Origin: Streptomyces iakyrus
GTDB taxonomy: Bacteria > Actinomycetota > Actinomycetes > Streptomycetales > Streptomycetaceae
DNA length: 64,000 bases
Reading direction: 5' to 3'
Assembly: GCF_000717055.1 (NCBI RefSeq)
Contig: NZ_JNXI01000004.1
Location: 434,001 to 498,000, forward strand
Shown here: piece by piece, positions 41,619 to 48,846 of the stretch
Layout of the letters: every line of letters begins with the position of its first letter
Numbering within the stretch: position 1 is the stretch's first letter
Made by a program: the position numbers and the translations under genes
Notes under the pieces: generated by a model
The model's database searches: none
The model's input: only the letters and a program-made list of their open reading frames with translations
What the model was told of the DNA's origin: nothing

Positions 41619-42464
41619 ATGAAGAAGGATCAGTTGCTCTCCCGGCTGCTCACCCGGCGCCGGGCGTTGATCGCGGGGGCCGGCGCCGTGGGAGCGGCCG
41701 CCACGGCCGGAGTGGTCACGGCTGTCACCGGGGACGGCTCCGTCGCCTCCGCCCCGGCGGCGGGCCCCCGGGCCCGCAGCCTCGTCAAGTCCTCCGCGTA
41801 CCGGTTGCAGCCCCTGACGGGCTACGGCCCGCCGCGCGCCGCTCCCCGGCGGACCCTGGTGCGCCGCGAACCGCTGCTGCGCGTGTCCGGCCGGGGCCGC
41901 ACCATGGTGCTGACCTTCGACGACGGCCCCGATCCCCGCTACACCCCGGACATCCTGGACACCCTGGCCGAGTACGACGTGCGCGCGATGTTCTTCGTGT
42001 GCGGCGAGATGGTCGCCGGTGGCCGGAGGATGCTGGCCCGGATGGCCGACGAGGGCCACGTCGTGGGGAACCACACCTGGTCCCACCCGTTGCTCACCCG
42101 CCTCACCCGCCGGCAGATCCGCTCCGAGATGGAACGCACCTCCGACGTCATCGAGGACGCCTACGGAGAGCGCCCCGAGTGGTTCCGCGCACCCTACGGA
42201 GCCTGGAACCGCGCCGCCTTCCAGATCGGCGCCGAACTGGGCATGGAGCCGCTCGCCTGGACGGTCGACACCCTCGACTGGACCACCCCCGGGGCCCGGT
42301 CCATCGCGAACCGGGTCGAACGCGGCGCCGCCCCCGGCGTCGTGGTGCTCGCGCACGACGCCGGGGGCGACCGCTCGCAGAGTGTGCGGGCCCTGCGGCG
42401 CTACCTCCCCGAACTGCTGGACTCCGGCTACCACGTCACGGTGCCCCGGCGGGATTACGCGTAA
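41619..42464 (+). CDS. exported polysaccharide deacetylase (NodB/CE4)
   Basis: 281 residues. The N-terminus has a twin-arginine-like RRRALIAGAGAVGAAATAG signal. The NodB domain (about 92-270) has motif 1 TFDDGPD (catalytic Asp and metal Asp), motif 2 HTWSHPLL (two histidine ligands), motif 3 RAPYGAWN, motif 4 DTLDW and motif 5 VVLAHD. The substrate may be peptidoglycan or a secreted glycan. ATG start; the upstream ATG four codons earlier is out of frame. It sits between lysX and the sortase gene, in an envelope block. Confidence 0.9.
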   Translation: MKKDQLLSRLLTRRRALIAGAGAVGAAATAGVVTAVTGDGSVASAPAAGPRARSLVKSSAYRLQPLTGYGPPRAAPRRTLVRREPLLRVSGRGRTMVLTFDDGPDPRYTPDILDTLAEYDVRAMFFVCGEMVAGGRRMLARMADEGHVVGNHTWSHPLLTRLTRRQIRSEMERTSDVIEDAYGERPEWFRAPYGAWNRAAFQIGAELGMEPLAWTVDTLDWTTPGARSIANRVERGAAPGVVVLAHDAGGDRSQSVRALRRYLPELLDSGYHVTVPRRDYA

Positions 42465-42500
42465 GGACACCGGGGCTTTCGCCCGCCCGGCCGGGAACGC

Positions 42501-43169
42501 TCAGCGCACCTCGACCAGGCGGGCGAACGCGACGACGTTCCCCGCATATCCGTCCTGCTTGGAGAAACCGCCGCCGCAGGTGATGACCCGCAGTTCCGCG
42601 GCGCCCTTGGACGCGTAGACACGGTCGCCGGGGAAATTGTCCTTCTCGAACACCTCGACGCCGTAGATCTCGAATACGGCGGTCTTTCCGTCCTGCCGGG
42701 CGACCTCGACGCGATGTCCCTGCTTCAGGGCCCCGAGCCCGTAGAACACGGCAGGACCCTGCTGGTTGTCGACATGGCCGACCACGACCGCGGTGCCCTT
42801 CTCGCCGGGGGTGACGGCACCGGTGAACCAGCCGGCCAGGTTGGGGTCCTCCGGCGGCGGTGCGCCGACCCAGCCGTCCGCGTCCAGCCCGACGGGGATG
42901 ATCGGCGCGTCGACCTGGATCGCCGGGATCCGGACCCGGTCCGGGAGGGCGTAGGACAAGGGCCGCACGGTCCCGGCGAAGGTGCCGCCCGGTACCCGGC
43001 TGTCCGCCGCGGCCGCGGTCGCCGGCTGCGGCGGGCCCTCGTCGAACTCACCCGAACCGTTCCGGATGAGCGCGAGGCCGGTCAGCAGAACCAGCGCTAT
43101 CACACCCCATGGGGCGCGCTTCCTGGGCCGGGCCTCCTCTTCCGCCTGGGCCAGCTCGGACGCAGACAT
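42501..43169 (-). CDS. class F-like sortase
   Basis: 222 residues. A single N-terminal membrane anchor (WGVIALVLLTGLALI) precedes an extracellular sortase domain. The catalytic triad reads His in VVVGHVDNQQG, Cys in LRVITCGGGF and Arg in VVAFARLVEV. ITCGG and the short length match class F sortases of actinobacteria, whose substrate motifs are poorly defined. The gene is divergent from a surface-protein gene that has a membrane anchor and basic tail but no LPxTG. ATG 43169 with aggggat 4-5 bases upstream. Confidence 0.88.
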   Translation of the reverse strand: MSASELAQAEEEARPRKRAPWGVIALVLLTGLALIRNGSGEFDEGPPQPATAAAADSRVPGGTFAGTVRPLSYALPDRVRIPAIQVDAPIIPVGLDADGWVGAPPPEDPNLAGWFTGAVTPGEKGTAVVVGHVDNQQGPAVFYGLGALKQGHRVEVARQDGKTAVFEIYGVEVFEKDNFPGDRVYASKGAAELRVITCGGGFSKQDGYAGNVVAFARLVEVR

Positions 43170-43520
43170 TCGCCATCCCCTCTCGACGCGGCCGTCGCCG
43201 TGTCCATCGCGCATAGCGACACGCTAAGTGGCGTGCGGGAAACCGGCGACGGGGCGGCGGCGAACGGGTGGCCGCGGGAGGTGCGGGGCGGTGCGGCGAC
43301 ATGTGGTGCGCCATCCGAGTTGCCGCCGCGAGGAAATTTCTGACGGCCCGTGACCTGCGGGGATATCCGGTTGCGCGGTTTTCCCCCACCGCCTTCTCTC
43401 ACCAGGACGGACCATTCCCGAAATGCGGCTTGGGGCACGGCAACTGACTGTCTTTCTGGGAGGCGCTTTCTCGCCGATCGACCGGGGACGGGTCCCGGGG
43501 CGTCTTCCGCGGAGGTTCAC
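43170..43520. other. divergent regulatory region between sortase and surface-protein genes
   Basis: About 350 non-coding bases that must carry promoters in both directions. AT-richer islands lie near 43330-43345 and 43420-43430. No operator or RNA element was recognised. Confidence 0.4.
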
Positions 43521-44174
43521 ATGCGTAACACTCGTGCCCTGGCGGTCGCCGGCGCAGCGGTCGCCGCCCTCGGCCTCTCCGCCCCCGCGGCCGTCGCGTG
43601 GGACACGCCCAGCAACATCACCGCCCTGCCCAGCGTGATCGCCCGCGGCGGCCAGCTGACCATCACGGTCGACGGCTGCCGCCACGGCGGCACGGCGACG
43701 TCCAACGCGTTCTCGCCGACGCGGCTCTCGCCGGTCGGCGGCGATGGCGGCAGGGGCCACGAGGGCAACCGGGGCGGCGACGGCAACGGTGGCGGCGATG
43801 GCGGCAACGGCGGCGGCCATGGCGGTGGCAACGGCGGTGGCAACGGCGGTGGCAACGGCGGCGGCAACGGAGGCGGCAATGGCGGCGGCAATGGCGGTGG
43901 CAACGGCGGCGGCAGCGGGACCGCGCGGGGCACCGCCATCATCAACAGCAACGCCCGCCCGGGGCCGTACGACATCACGGTCGACTGCAACGGCAGGCGG
44001 ATGACCAAGCCGCAGGCCTTCACCGTCATCGGTGGTGTCCGCGGCGGTATCGGCGGCAGCAGCACCACCGGTGCGACGCCGACCGACGTGGCCATCGGCG
44101 GCGGTCTCGTGGCCGCGGCCGTGGTCGGCGGCGGTGTGTTCTGGATGCGCCGCCGGGCCGAGCGGAACATCTGA
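43521..44174 (+). CDS. secreted Gly/Asn-repeat surface protein with C-terminal anchor
   Basis: 217 residues. A signal peptide ends near AAVAWDT. A small beta domain with two cysteines (VDGC, VDCNG) is split by a low-complexity Gly/Asn insert of about 55 residues built on GGGN. The C-terminal helix VAIGGGLVAAAVVGGGVFWM and RRRAERNI form a membrane anchor with positive tail; no LPxTG is evident. The domain repeats an (A)INSNARPGPYDITVDCNGR pattern that also occurs, in altered form, in the downstream reverse-strand protein. ATG after ggagg. It may be a sortase substrate of a non-canonical type. Confidence 0.75.
   Translation: MRNTRALAVAGAAVAALGLSAPAAVAWDTPSNITALPSVIARGGQLTITVDGCRHGGTATSNAFSPTRLSPVGGDGGRGHEGNRGGDGNGGGDGGNGGGHGGGNGGGNGGGNGGGNGGGNGGGNGGGNGGGSGTARGTAIINSNARPGPYDITVDCNGRRMTKPQAFTVIGGVRGGIGGSSTTGATPTDVAIGGGLVAAAVVGGGVFWMRRRAERNI
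43790..43918. repeat. GGCGGTGGCAAC 12-bp tandem repeat
   Basis: Units of GGCGGTGGCAAC and close variants repeat about ten times, encoding GGGN tetrapeptides in frame. Such an array is prone to length change by slippage or recombination. Confidence 0.85.
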
Positions 44175-44284
44175 CACCATCGCCGCACCCTTCCTGGACG
44201 CGCCGTCACCTCGCACGTGAACGGTCCTCGCTCCGGCTCTCCCTCGTCGGCGAGCCGGGGCGAGGACCTGCGGTGCGGGAGGGG

Positions 44285-44809
44285 TCAGCCGGCGTCCTCG
44301 TCGGGGCGGCGGCGCGCGAAGTGGCAGGCGACACCGAGCGACCCGGCGATGAGCGCGGCGCCGAGGCCGATCTCCTTGAGGTCGAAGCCGGCGATGGTGC
44401 CGCCCTCCCCGGCGTGCACCCCCCTGTGGGGGTGGCGCGTCGGGTGAGGGGTGGGGTGGTGGGTCGGGCGGCCGCGCGCGATCGTCAGGTGCGCGGTGCC
44501 GCTCGACCCGTCACACTCGAACTCCACGATGTACACGGCACCGGGCTTGGCGTCCCAGTCGACGCTGGCCCTCGCCCAGGACTCGTACGGCCGGATGGTG
44601 ACCAGGTCGAAGACCGGTGAGTTGACCGCCGCCTCACCCCGGCACGCCTCATTGCGCACCACCCGCAGGGTGACGTCGCCCCCGGCCCTGACGGTGGAGG
44701 GCTCGACGCTGAAACCGAAGTCGGTCCGGACCGCCGCGTCGGCGGGCACGCAGGAGGTGAGGGCGACGGTGCCCAGCACTACGGCCGAAGCGAGACATAT
44801 CGCGCGCAT
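44285..44809 (-). CDS. secreted His/Pro-rich protein with C-terminal membrane anchor
   Basis: 174 residues. The signal (VVLGTVALTSC) may be a lipobox. A beta domain (about 25-115) holds cysteines in NEACRGEAAVNSPVF and VEFECDGSSG, and begins FSVEPSTVRAGGDVTLRV. It parallels the fold of the Gly/Asn protein across the gap, suggesting paralogy. A His/Pro stretch (PTHHPTPHPTRHPHRG) precedes a C-terminal helix (IGLGAALIAGSLGVACHF) and a charged end. The histidines may bind metal. Clear ggagg ribosome site. Function unknown. Confidence 0.75.
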   Translation of the reverse strand: MRAICLASAVVLGTVALTSCVPADAAVRTDFGFSVEPSTVRAGGDVTLRVVRNEACRGEAAVNSPVFDLVTIRPYESWARASVDWDAKPGAVYIVEFECDGSSGTAHLTIARGRPTHHPTPHPTRHPHRGVHAGEGGTIAGFDLKEIGLGAALIAGSLGVACHFARRRPDEDAG

Positions 44810-45033
44810 GGTGGATCCTCCGGTCCCCGAGGAGCAATCGCGGACCTGTTCCGCTCACGTCACCAATGCACCTCGATGCCCGAAACGCTAGAAAAGCACG
44901 TGGGGCGGCGCGATCGCTGTAGTGCGAATGGGGCACGGGTGTGGACCGACCGGGGGACCATCCGCCACGCGGCCGGGGGACGGCGACGGTGTGTCGCACG
45001 CCCCCCGGCCGGGCTGTGTGGTGCGAGGCGTCG

Positions 45034-45798
45034 TCAGTCCCCGACGCCCGGGAAGAGGTTCAGGAACGGGTCGGCCGAGGCGGTCACGCCCCTGCTGTAG
45101 GGAGAGTCGAAGTCCCAGATCAGGAACAGCAGGAAGGCGATCAGCGCCGAGAACAGCCCCGCCAGGACCAGCTCGCGGGTGGTTCTGCGGATCTGCAGCG
45201 CGAAGATCATCCCGATGGTGACGACGGCCCCGGCGATCAGCCCGAACCACACCACACCCGGCATGGTCTCCCCGGTCGACTCCGCCCGGGCGATCCGGGC
45301 CTGGCTCGCCGCGGTCACCTGGTCCATCAAGGGCTGGTAGGCCTGGGCCTCGAAGTCCGTCGCCGGCTCGTAGTCGGTGACGTCCTGGCGGATCCGCTCG
45401 AAGAGCCGGGCACCGCGCTCGGTGACCTCGCTCTCGTCGGCCATCGTGTCCCACTCGGTGGTCACGACATGGCTGACATACGTGCGGATGTCGTCCCGGA
45501 TGCGGTCGCGTTCCTCCGCCGGATAGACCCGTACCCGCTCCGAGATCTCGTGCAGCGCGGTCGCCTCGGCCTGGACATGGTCCTGCGCGGCGCTGCGCCC
45601 TTCCCAGACACCGGCGATCGCCAGGCCCAGGACGATGGCGTAGACCACGCCGATCCACATCGTCATGTACTCGATGACGTCCGGAGTCTCACTGGGGTCC
45701 TCGTCCTCGGGCGCCGCGCGGTGGCGTACGAAGGTGATGACGACCACCACGGCACAGGCGGCCAGCATCGCGAGGGTGAGAACAAGCCATTCCGGCAA
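45034..45798 (-). CDS. DUF4239-type (bestrophin-like) membrane protein
   Basis: 254 residues. Four hydrophobic segments: about 4-24, 45-66, 179-199 and 209-227, with a long soluble helical section between. That section contains AEATALHEISERVRVYP, as in DUF4239/bestrophin-like proteins. Function unknown; possibly a channel or envelope sensor. TTG start at 45798 supported by ggaggt 6 bases upstream. Confidence 0.8.
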   Translation of the reverse strand: MPEWLVLTLAMLAACAVVVVITFVRHRAAPEDEDPSETPDVIEYMTMWIGVVYAIVLGLAIAGVWEGRSAAQDHVQAEATALHEISERVRVYPAEERDRIRDDIRTYVSHVVTTEWDTMADESEVTERGARLFERIRQDVTDYEPATDFEAQAYQPLMDQVTAASQARIARAESTGETMPGVVWFGLIAGAVVTIGMIFALQIRRTTRELVLAGLFSALIAFLLFLIWDFDSPYSRGVTASADPFLNLFPGVGD

Positions 45799-45822
45799 GG
45801 GGTACCTCCAGGGCTTCAGGGA

Positions 45823-46455
45823 TCAGCGCGCGCGCAGCGCGGCGACGGCCACCACCGCGGGCACCGTGACGAGCAGGACGAAGGTGAGCGGCGACAGCGT
45901 GCCGTTCGCCGGCCGTGGCCGGGGCGGGGCGGCGCGATAGCGCGGGTAGTGCACGGGTGTCGCGGACGGACGCGGCGCGGGGGTGGCCGGCGGAGCCGGT
46001 GCCCGGGGAGCGGGCGTCGGCGGCACGGGCTCCGGGACCGGCCGGGGCGGGGCCGGCGCCGGTCGCCGCGCGGGCGGTGGTTCTGGCGGCGGTGGCGCGG
46101 GTCTGGCCGTGGTGGGGGCCGGTTTCGGGGGCGCAGGCTTCGGTGGTGGCGGCTCGGGCGTCGGGGTGGGCTTCGGCGGGGGCGGCTTCGGCGGCGGGGA
46201 CGGGGGCGCGCTCGGCGTGGGGGAGGGGCTCGGCGTGGGTGCCGGGCACGGCGGCTTGGTCGGCCAGGTCTTCTTGCTCCCGGCGTACGCCACCGCCTCC
46301 GTGCCGTCCGGCCCCGTCGAGGCGTACGCGCACGCGTCGGCCACCGCGACCCCGGCCGGTGCGCCGACGAGCGCCCAGGTCAGCGTCGCCGCCGCCAAGG
46401 CCCGTGCCGCAAGGGCGGGTTGAGTCGAGAGGGGTCCATGCACGACGAAGATCAT
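45823..46455 (-). CDS. proline-rich secreted protein with C-terminal membrane helix
   Basis: 210 residues. An N-terminal signal (AALAARALAAATLTWALVGAPAG region) is followed by a short globular patch with DACAYASTGPDGTEAVAYAG. A Pro/Lys/Thr-rich linker of about 110 residues can span the wall. The final helix LTFVLLVTVPAVVAVAALRAR is a membrane anchor. No enzyme motif. It lies next to the DUF4239 gene on the same strand, 24 bases upstream, so the two are likely cotranscribed. The ATG has a weak ribosome site. Confidence 0.7.
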   Translation of the reverse strand: MIFVVHGPLSTQPALAARALAAATLTWALVGAPAGVAVADACAYASTGPDGTEAVAYAGSKKTWPTKPPCPAPTPSPSPTPSAPPSPPPKPPPPKPTPTPEPPPPKPAPPKPAPTTARPAPPPPEPPPARRPAPAPPRPVPEPVPPTPAPRAPAPPATPAPRPSATPVHYPRYRAAPPRPRPANGTLSPLTFVLLVTVPAVVAVAALRAR

Positions 46456-46713
46456 GAGCCCTGTGCCGCCAGGACGTGCCGGAGCGCAAGGGGATTGGCC
46501 CGAAAGAGGGATCTTCGGTGCCGCCGGTTTGATCAGCGGTCGCCCGCGGGGGGCTCGGGTGTACGTGCGTACGAGTCCGTCGGGGGCTCGTCGGAGATTC
46601 GGGAAAGAAATTTGGCCGACGGTTGAACACAAGCGCTGCCCCCGTGCGTACTCATGACCGTGCGGCGGCGCAGCAGGGCGCTGCAACACCCTTGCGATTA
46701 TGGGGAGTTGACG

Positions 46714-47700
46714 ATGAAGACCTCCTGGCGGAGCGCCTCACTCGTGGCGAGCGCCGCGGCGGTCCTGGCGCTGACGACGGCGTGCGGTCAGGACAGCCCA
46801 CCGGCGGCCAGCCAGAACGTGGGCGCCACGGCCGCGCCCGGGGACTACGGCAGCATCGGCTCGGGTACCGCGGGCGCTGCGGGCGGCGCCGCGACCGGTC
46901 AGCCGGCCGCGCCCAGTGCCTCCAGCCCGTCCAACCCCGCCGGCAAGCTGTCCGTCTCCACCGCCGAGAAGGTCGGCAAGGTGGTCACCGACAGCCTCGG
47001 ACTCACCCTGTACCGGTTCGACCAGGACACCGAGCAGCCGCCCAAGTCGAACTGCGACGGCGACTGCGCCAAGACCTGGCCGCCGGTGCCCGCGGACGAC
47101 GCCGAGGCCGGCGAGGGCATCGACAAGGCGCTGCTCGGCTCCGTCACCCGGGCCGACGGCACCAAGCAGCTCACGGTCGGCGGCTGGCCCGCCTACCGCT
47201 ACGCCAAGGACGTCAACGCCGGTGACGTCAAGGGCCAGGGGGTGGGCGGCAAGTGGTACGCGCTCGCCCCCGACGGCAAGAAGGCGCAGGGCGGTGCGGA
47301 GGGCGGTGCGGAGGGCGGCGGCGAAGCGGTCCAGGCCGGGCTGTCCACCCGCAACGACCCCAAGCTCGGCGAGATCGTCGTCGACAAGAACGGCATGACC
47401 GTCTACCGGTTCAAGAAGGACGAGGCCTGGCCCAAGCCGGTCTCCAACTGCACCGGTGAGTGCCTCGAGAAGTGGCCGCTCGTGGAGCCCGTCGACTTCG
47501 CCGACACCAAGGGCATCCAGAAGAAGGGCTACATGATCTTCGACCGGACCGACGGCAAGGGCAAGCAGCAGACGATCAACTGCTCGCCCATCTACACCTT
47601 CGCCAACGACAAGGCCCCGGGCGACACCAACGGCCAGGGCGTCGGCGGCACCTGGTTCGCCGTCCGGCCCGACGGAAAGCTGGTCGGCGCGTCGGAGTAG
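46714..47700 (+). CDS. lipoprotein with two Y-x4-D repeat (PF03640-type) domains
   Basis: 328 residues. Lipobox LALTTACGQ. Each of two copies of the secreted-repeat domain has LYRFDQDTEQPPKSNCDGDC and VYRFKKDEAWPKPVSNCTGEC-type sequence followed by KTWPPV or EKWPLV, with paired cysteines. A third partial copy is degenerate. The domains are thought to bind or handle electrons or ligands at the wall, but function is unproven. It closely resembles the lipoprotein SCO0930 as I recall it. ATG with ggggag 6 bases upstream, and a strong terminator follows. Confidence 0.85.
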   Translation: MKTSWRSASLVASAAAVLALTTACGQDSPPAASQNVGATAAPGDYGSIGSGTAGAAGGAATGQPAAPSASSPSNPAGKLSVSTAEKVGKVVTDSLGLTLYRFDQDTEQPPKSNCDGDCAKTWPPVPADDAEAGEGIDKALLGSVTRADGTKQLTVGGWPAYRYAKDVNAGDVKGQGVGGKWYALAPDGKKAQGGAEGGAEGGGEAVQAGLSTRNDPKLGEIVVDKNGMTVYRFKKDEAWPKPVSNCTGECLEKWPLVEPVDFADTKGIQKKGYMIFDRTDGKGKQQTINCSPIYTFANDKAPGDTNGQGVGGTWFAVRPDGKLVGASE

Positions 47701-47750
47701 TGGAGAAACCTCCCCAGGGTTGATCAGCTCGTCCAACCGAAGCGCAGACC

Positions 47751-47787
47751 CGGTCCGCCCCTCCGTGACCCACGGAGGGGCGGACCG
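47751..47787 (+). terminator. strong terminator after the repeat lipoprotein gene
   Basis: A perfect 17-bp stem (47751-47767 with 47771-47787) closes a 3-base loop and is followed by TTTT, giving a canonical intrinsic terminator. Confidence 0.92.
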
Positions 47788-47863
47788 TTTTGCCGTTCTT
47801 CACCTGAAGTCATCGAATTGCCAACACCTTTACCCTTCCGGGGCGGAACCCTCCGGAATGCCT

Positions 47864-48005
47864 CGAACACTGTTCGTCATATGTTCGAGGGGCATGCGGA
47901 GGGGTATCAATTCGGCACGTGCCGCAGGCAGTGACCGGGAACGGATGGTCAATTTCCGTTTCAGGTCGCTCCATTGGCGGGCGATCAGTAGCCTCTGCTC
48001 GAACA
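47864..48005. promoter_or_regulatory. CGAACA/TGTTCG repeat cluster before the methyltransferase-rmdA operon
   Basis: CGAACACTGTTCG (47864-47876) is a perfect palindrome. TGTTCGAG follows at 47882-47889 and pairs with CTCGAACA over 8 bases; another CGAACA lies at 48000-48005. A possible -10 box, TAGCCT, sits near 47989. The repeats suggest a dimeric regulator. They resemble but do not match the spacing of a LexA box. Confidence 0.5.
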
Positions 48006-48033
48006 CCGGATCGCCTACGCCTTGGAGAGATAG

Positions 48034-48846
48034 ATGGAGCGTCCCGCCTGGGCCCCACGGAGCATCGACATATCGGTGCCCAGCGTCTCCCGGATGTACG
48101 ACTACTACCTGGGCGGATCGCACAACTTCGAGGTCGACCGCGAAGCGGCCCGCAGGGCCATGGAGTTCATGCCGGGGCTCCCCAAGATCATGCAGGCGAA
48201 CCGTGCGTTCATGCGCCGCGCCGTGCGCTACGCGGCCGGCCAGGGCGTCACCCAGTTCCTGGACATCGGCTCCGGGATCCCCACCTTCGGCAATGTGCAC
48301 GAGGTGGCGCAGGCCGCCCGCCCCGGCGCGCGCGTGGTGTACGTCGACCACGACCCGGTGGCCGTGGCGCACAGCCAGGCGGTACTGGAGGCCAACGACG
48401 ACGCGGGCGTCGTCGCCGCGGATCTGCGCAAGCCCCAGGAAATCCTGCGCAGTCCCGAGGTGGAGCGGCTGATCGACCTGAATCAGCCAGTGGCGCTGCT
48501 CCTCGTTGCCATACTGCACTTCGTGGAAGACGAGGACGACCCGTACGGGGCCGTGGCGGAACTGCGCGAGGCGCTCGCGCCCGGCAGCCTGCTCGTGCTC
48601 ACCCACGCCTCCTACGAGGGGATCCCGCTGCCGCCGGAGCGGGCCGGGGGTGCGGTGGACGTGTACGAGGACATCCGCAACCCGCTGATCATGCGTTCGC
48701 GCGACGAGATCGCGCGGTTCTTCGAGGGGTACGACATGGTGGAACCCGGACTGGTGGCGATGCCGCGCTGGCGCCCCGACACCGCACCGGAGGACGAGGA
48801 TCCCTACGCGTTCTCCGGGTTCGCGGGCGTGGGGCGTACCGCGTGA
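48034..48846 (+). CDS. SAM-dependent methyltransferase (DUF574 type), coupled to rmdA
   Basis: 270 residues of the actinobacterial SAM methyltransferase family formerly DUF574. It shows SRMYDYYLGGSHNFEVDREA at the N-terminus, a TQFLDIGSGIPTFGNVHEVA SAM-binding turn, VYVDHDPVAVAHS and HFVEDEDDPYGAV. Substrates are unknown for the family, which is very expanded in streptomycetes and sometimes linked to regulators. Its stop overlaps the next start (GTGA), so translation is coupled to rmdA. ATG after ggaga. Confidence 0.88.
   Translation: MERPAWAPRSIDISVPSVSRMYDYYLGGSHNFEVDREAARRAMEFMPGLPKIMQANRAFMRRAVRYAAGQGVTQFLDIGSGIPTFGNVHEVAQAARPGARVVYVDHDPVAVAHSQAVLEANDDAGVVAADLRKPQEILRSPEVERLIDLNQPVALLLVAILHFVEDEDDPYGAVAELREALAPGSLLVLTHASYEGIPLPPERAGGAVDVYEDIRNPLIMRSRDEIARFFEGYDMVEPGLVAMPRWRPDTAPEDEDPYAFSGFAGVGRTA

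Noticed and set aside
47864..47876. LexA (SOS) box before the methyltransferase gene
   Set aside because: CGAAC and GTTCG are 3 bases apart, whereas the actinobacterial LexA site needs 4.
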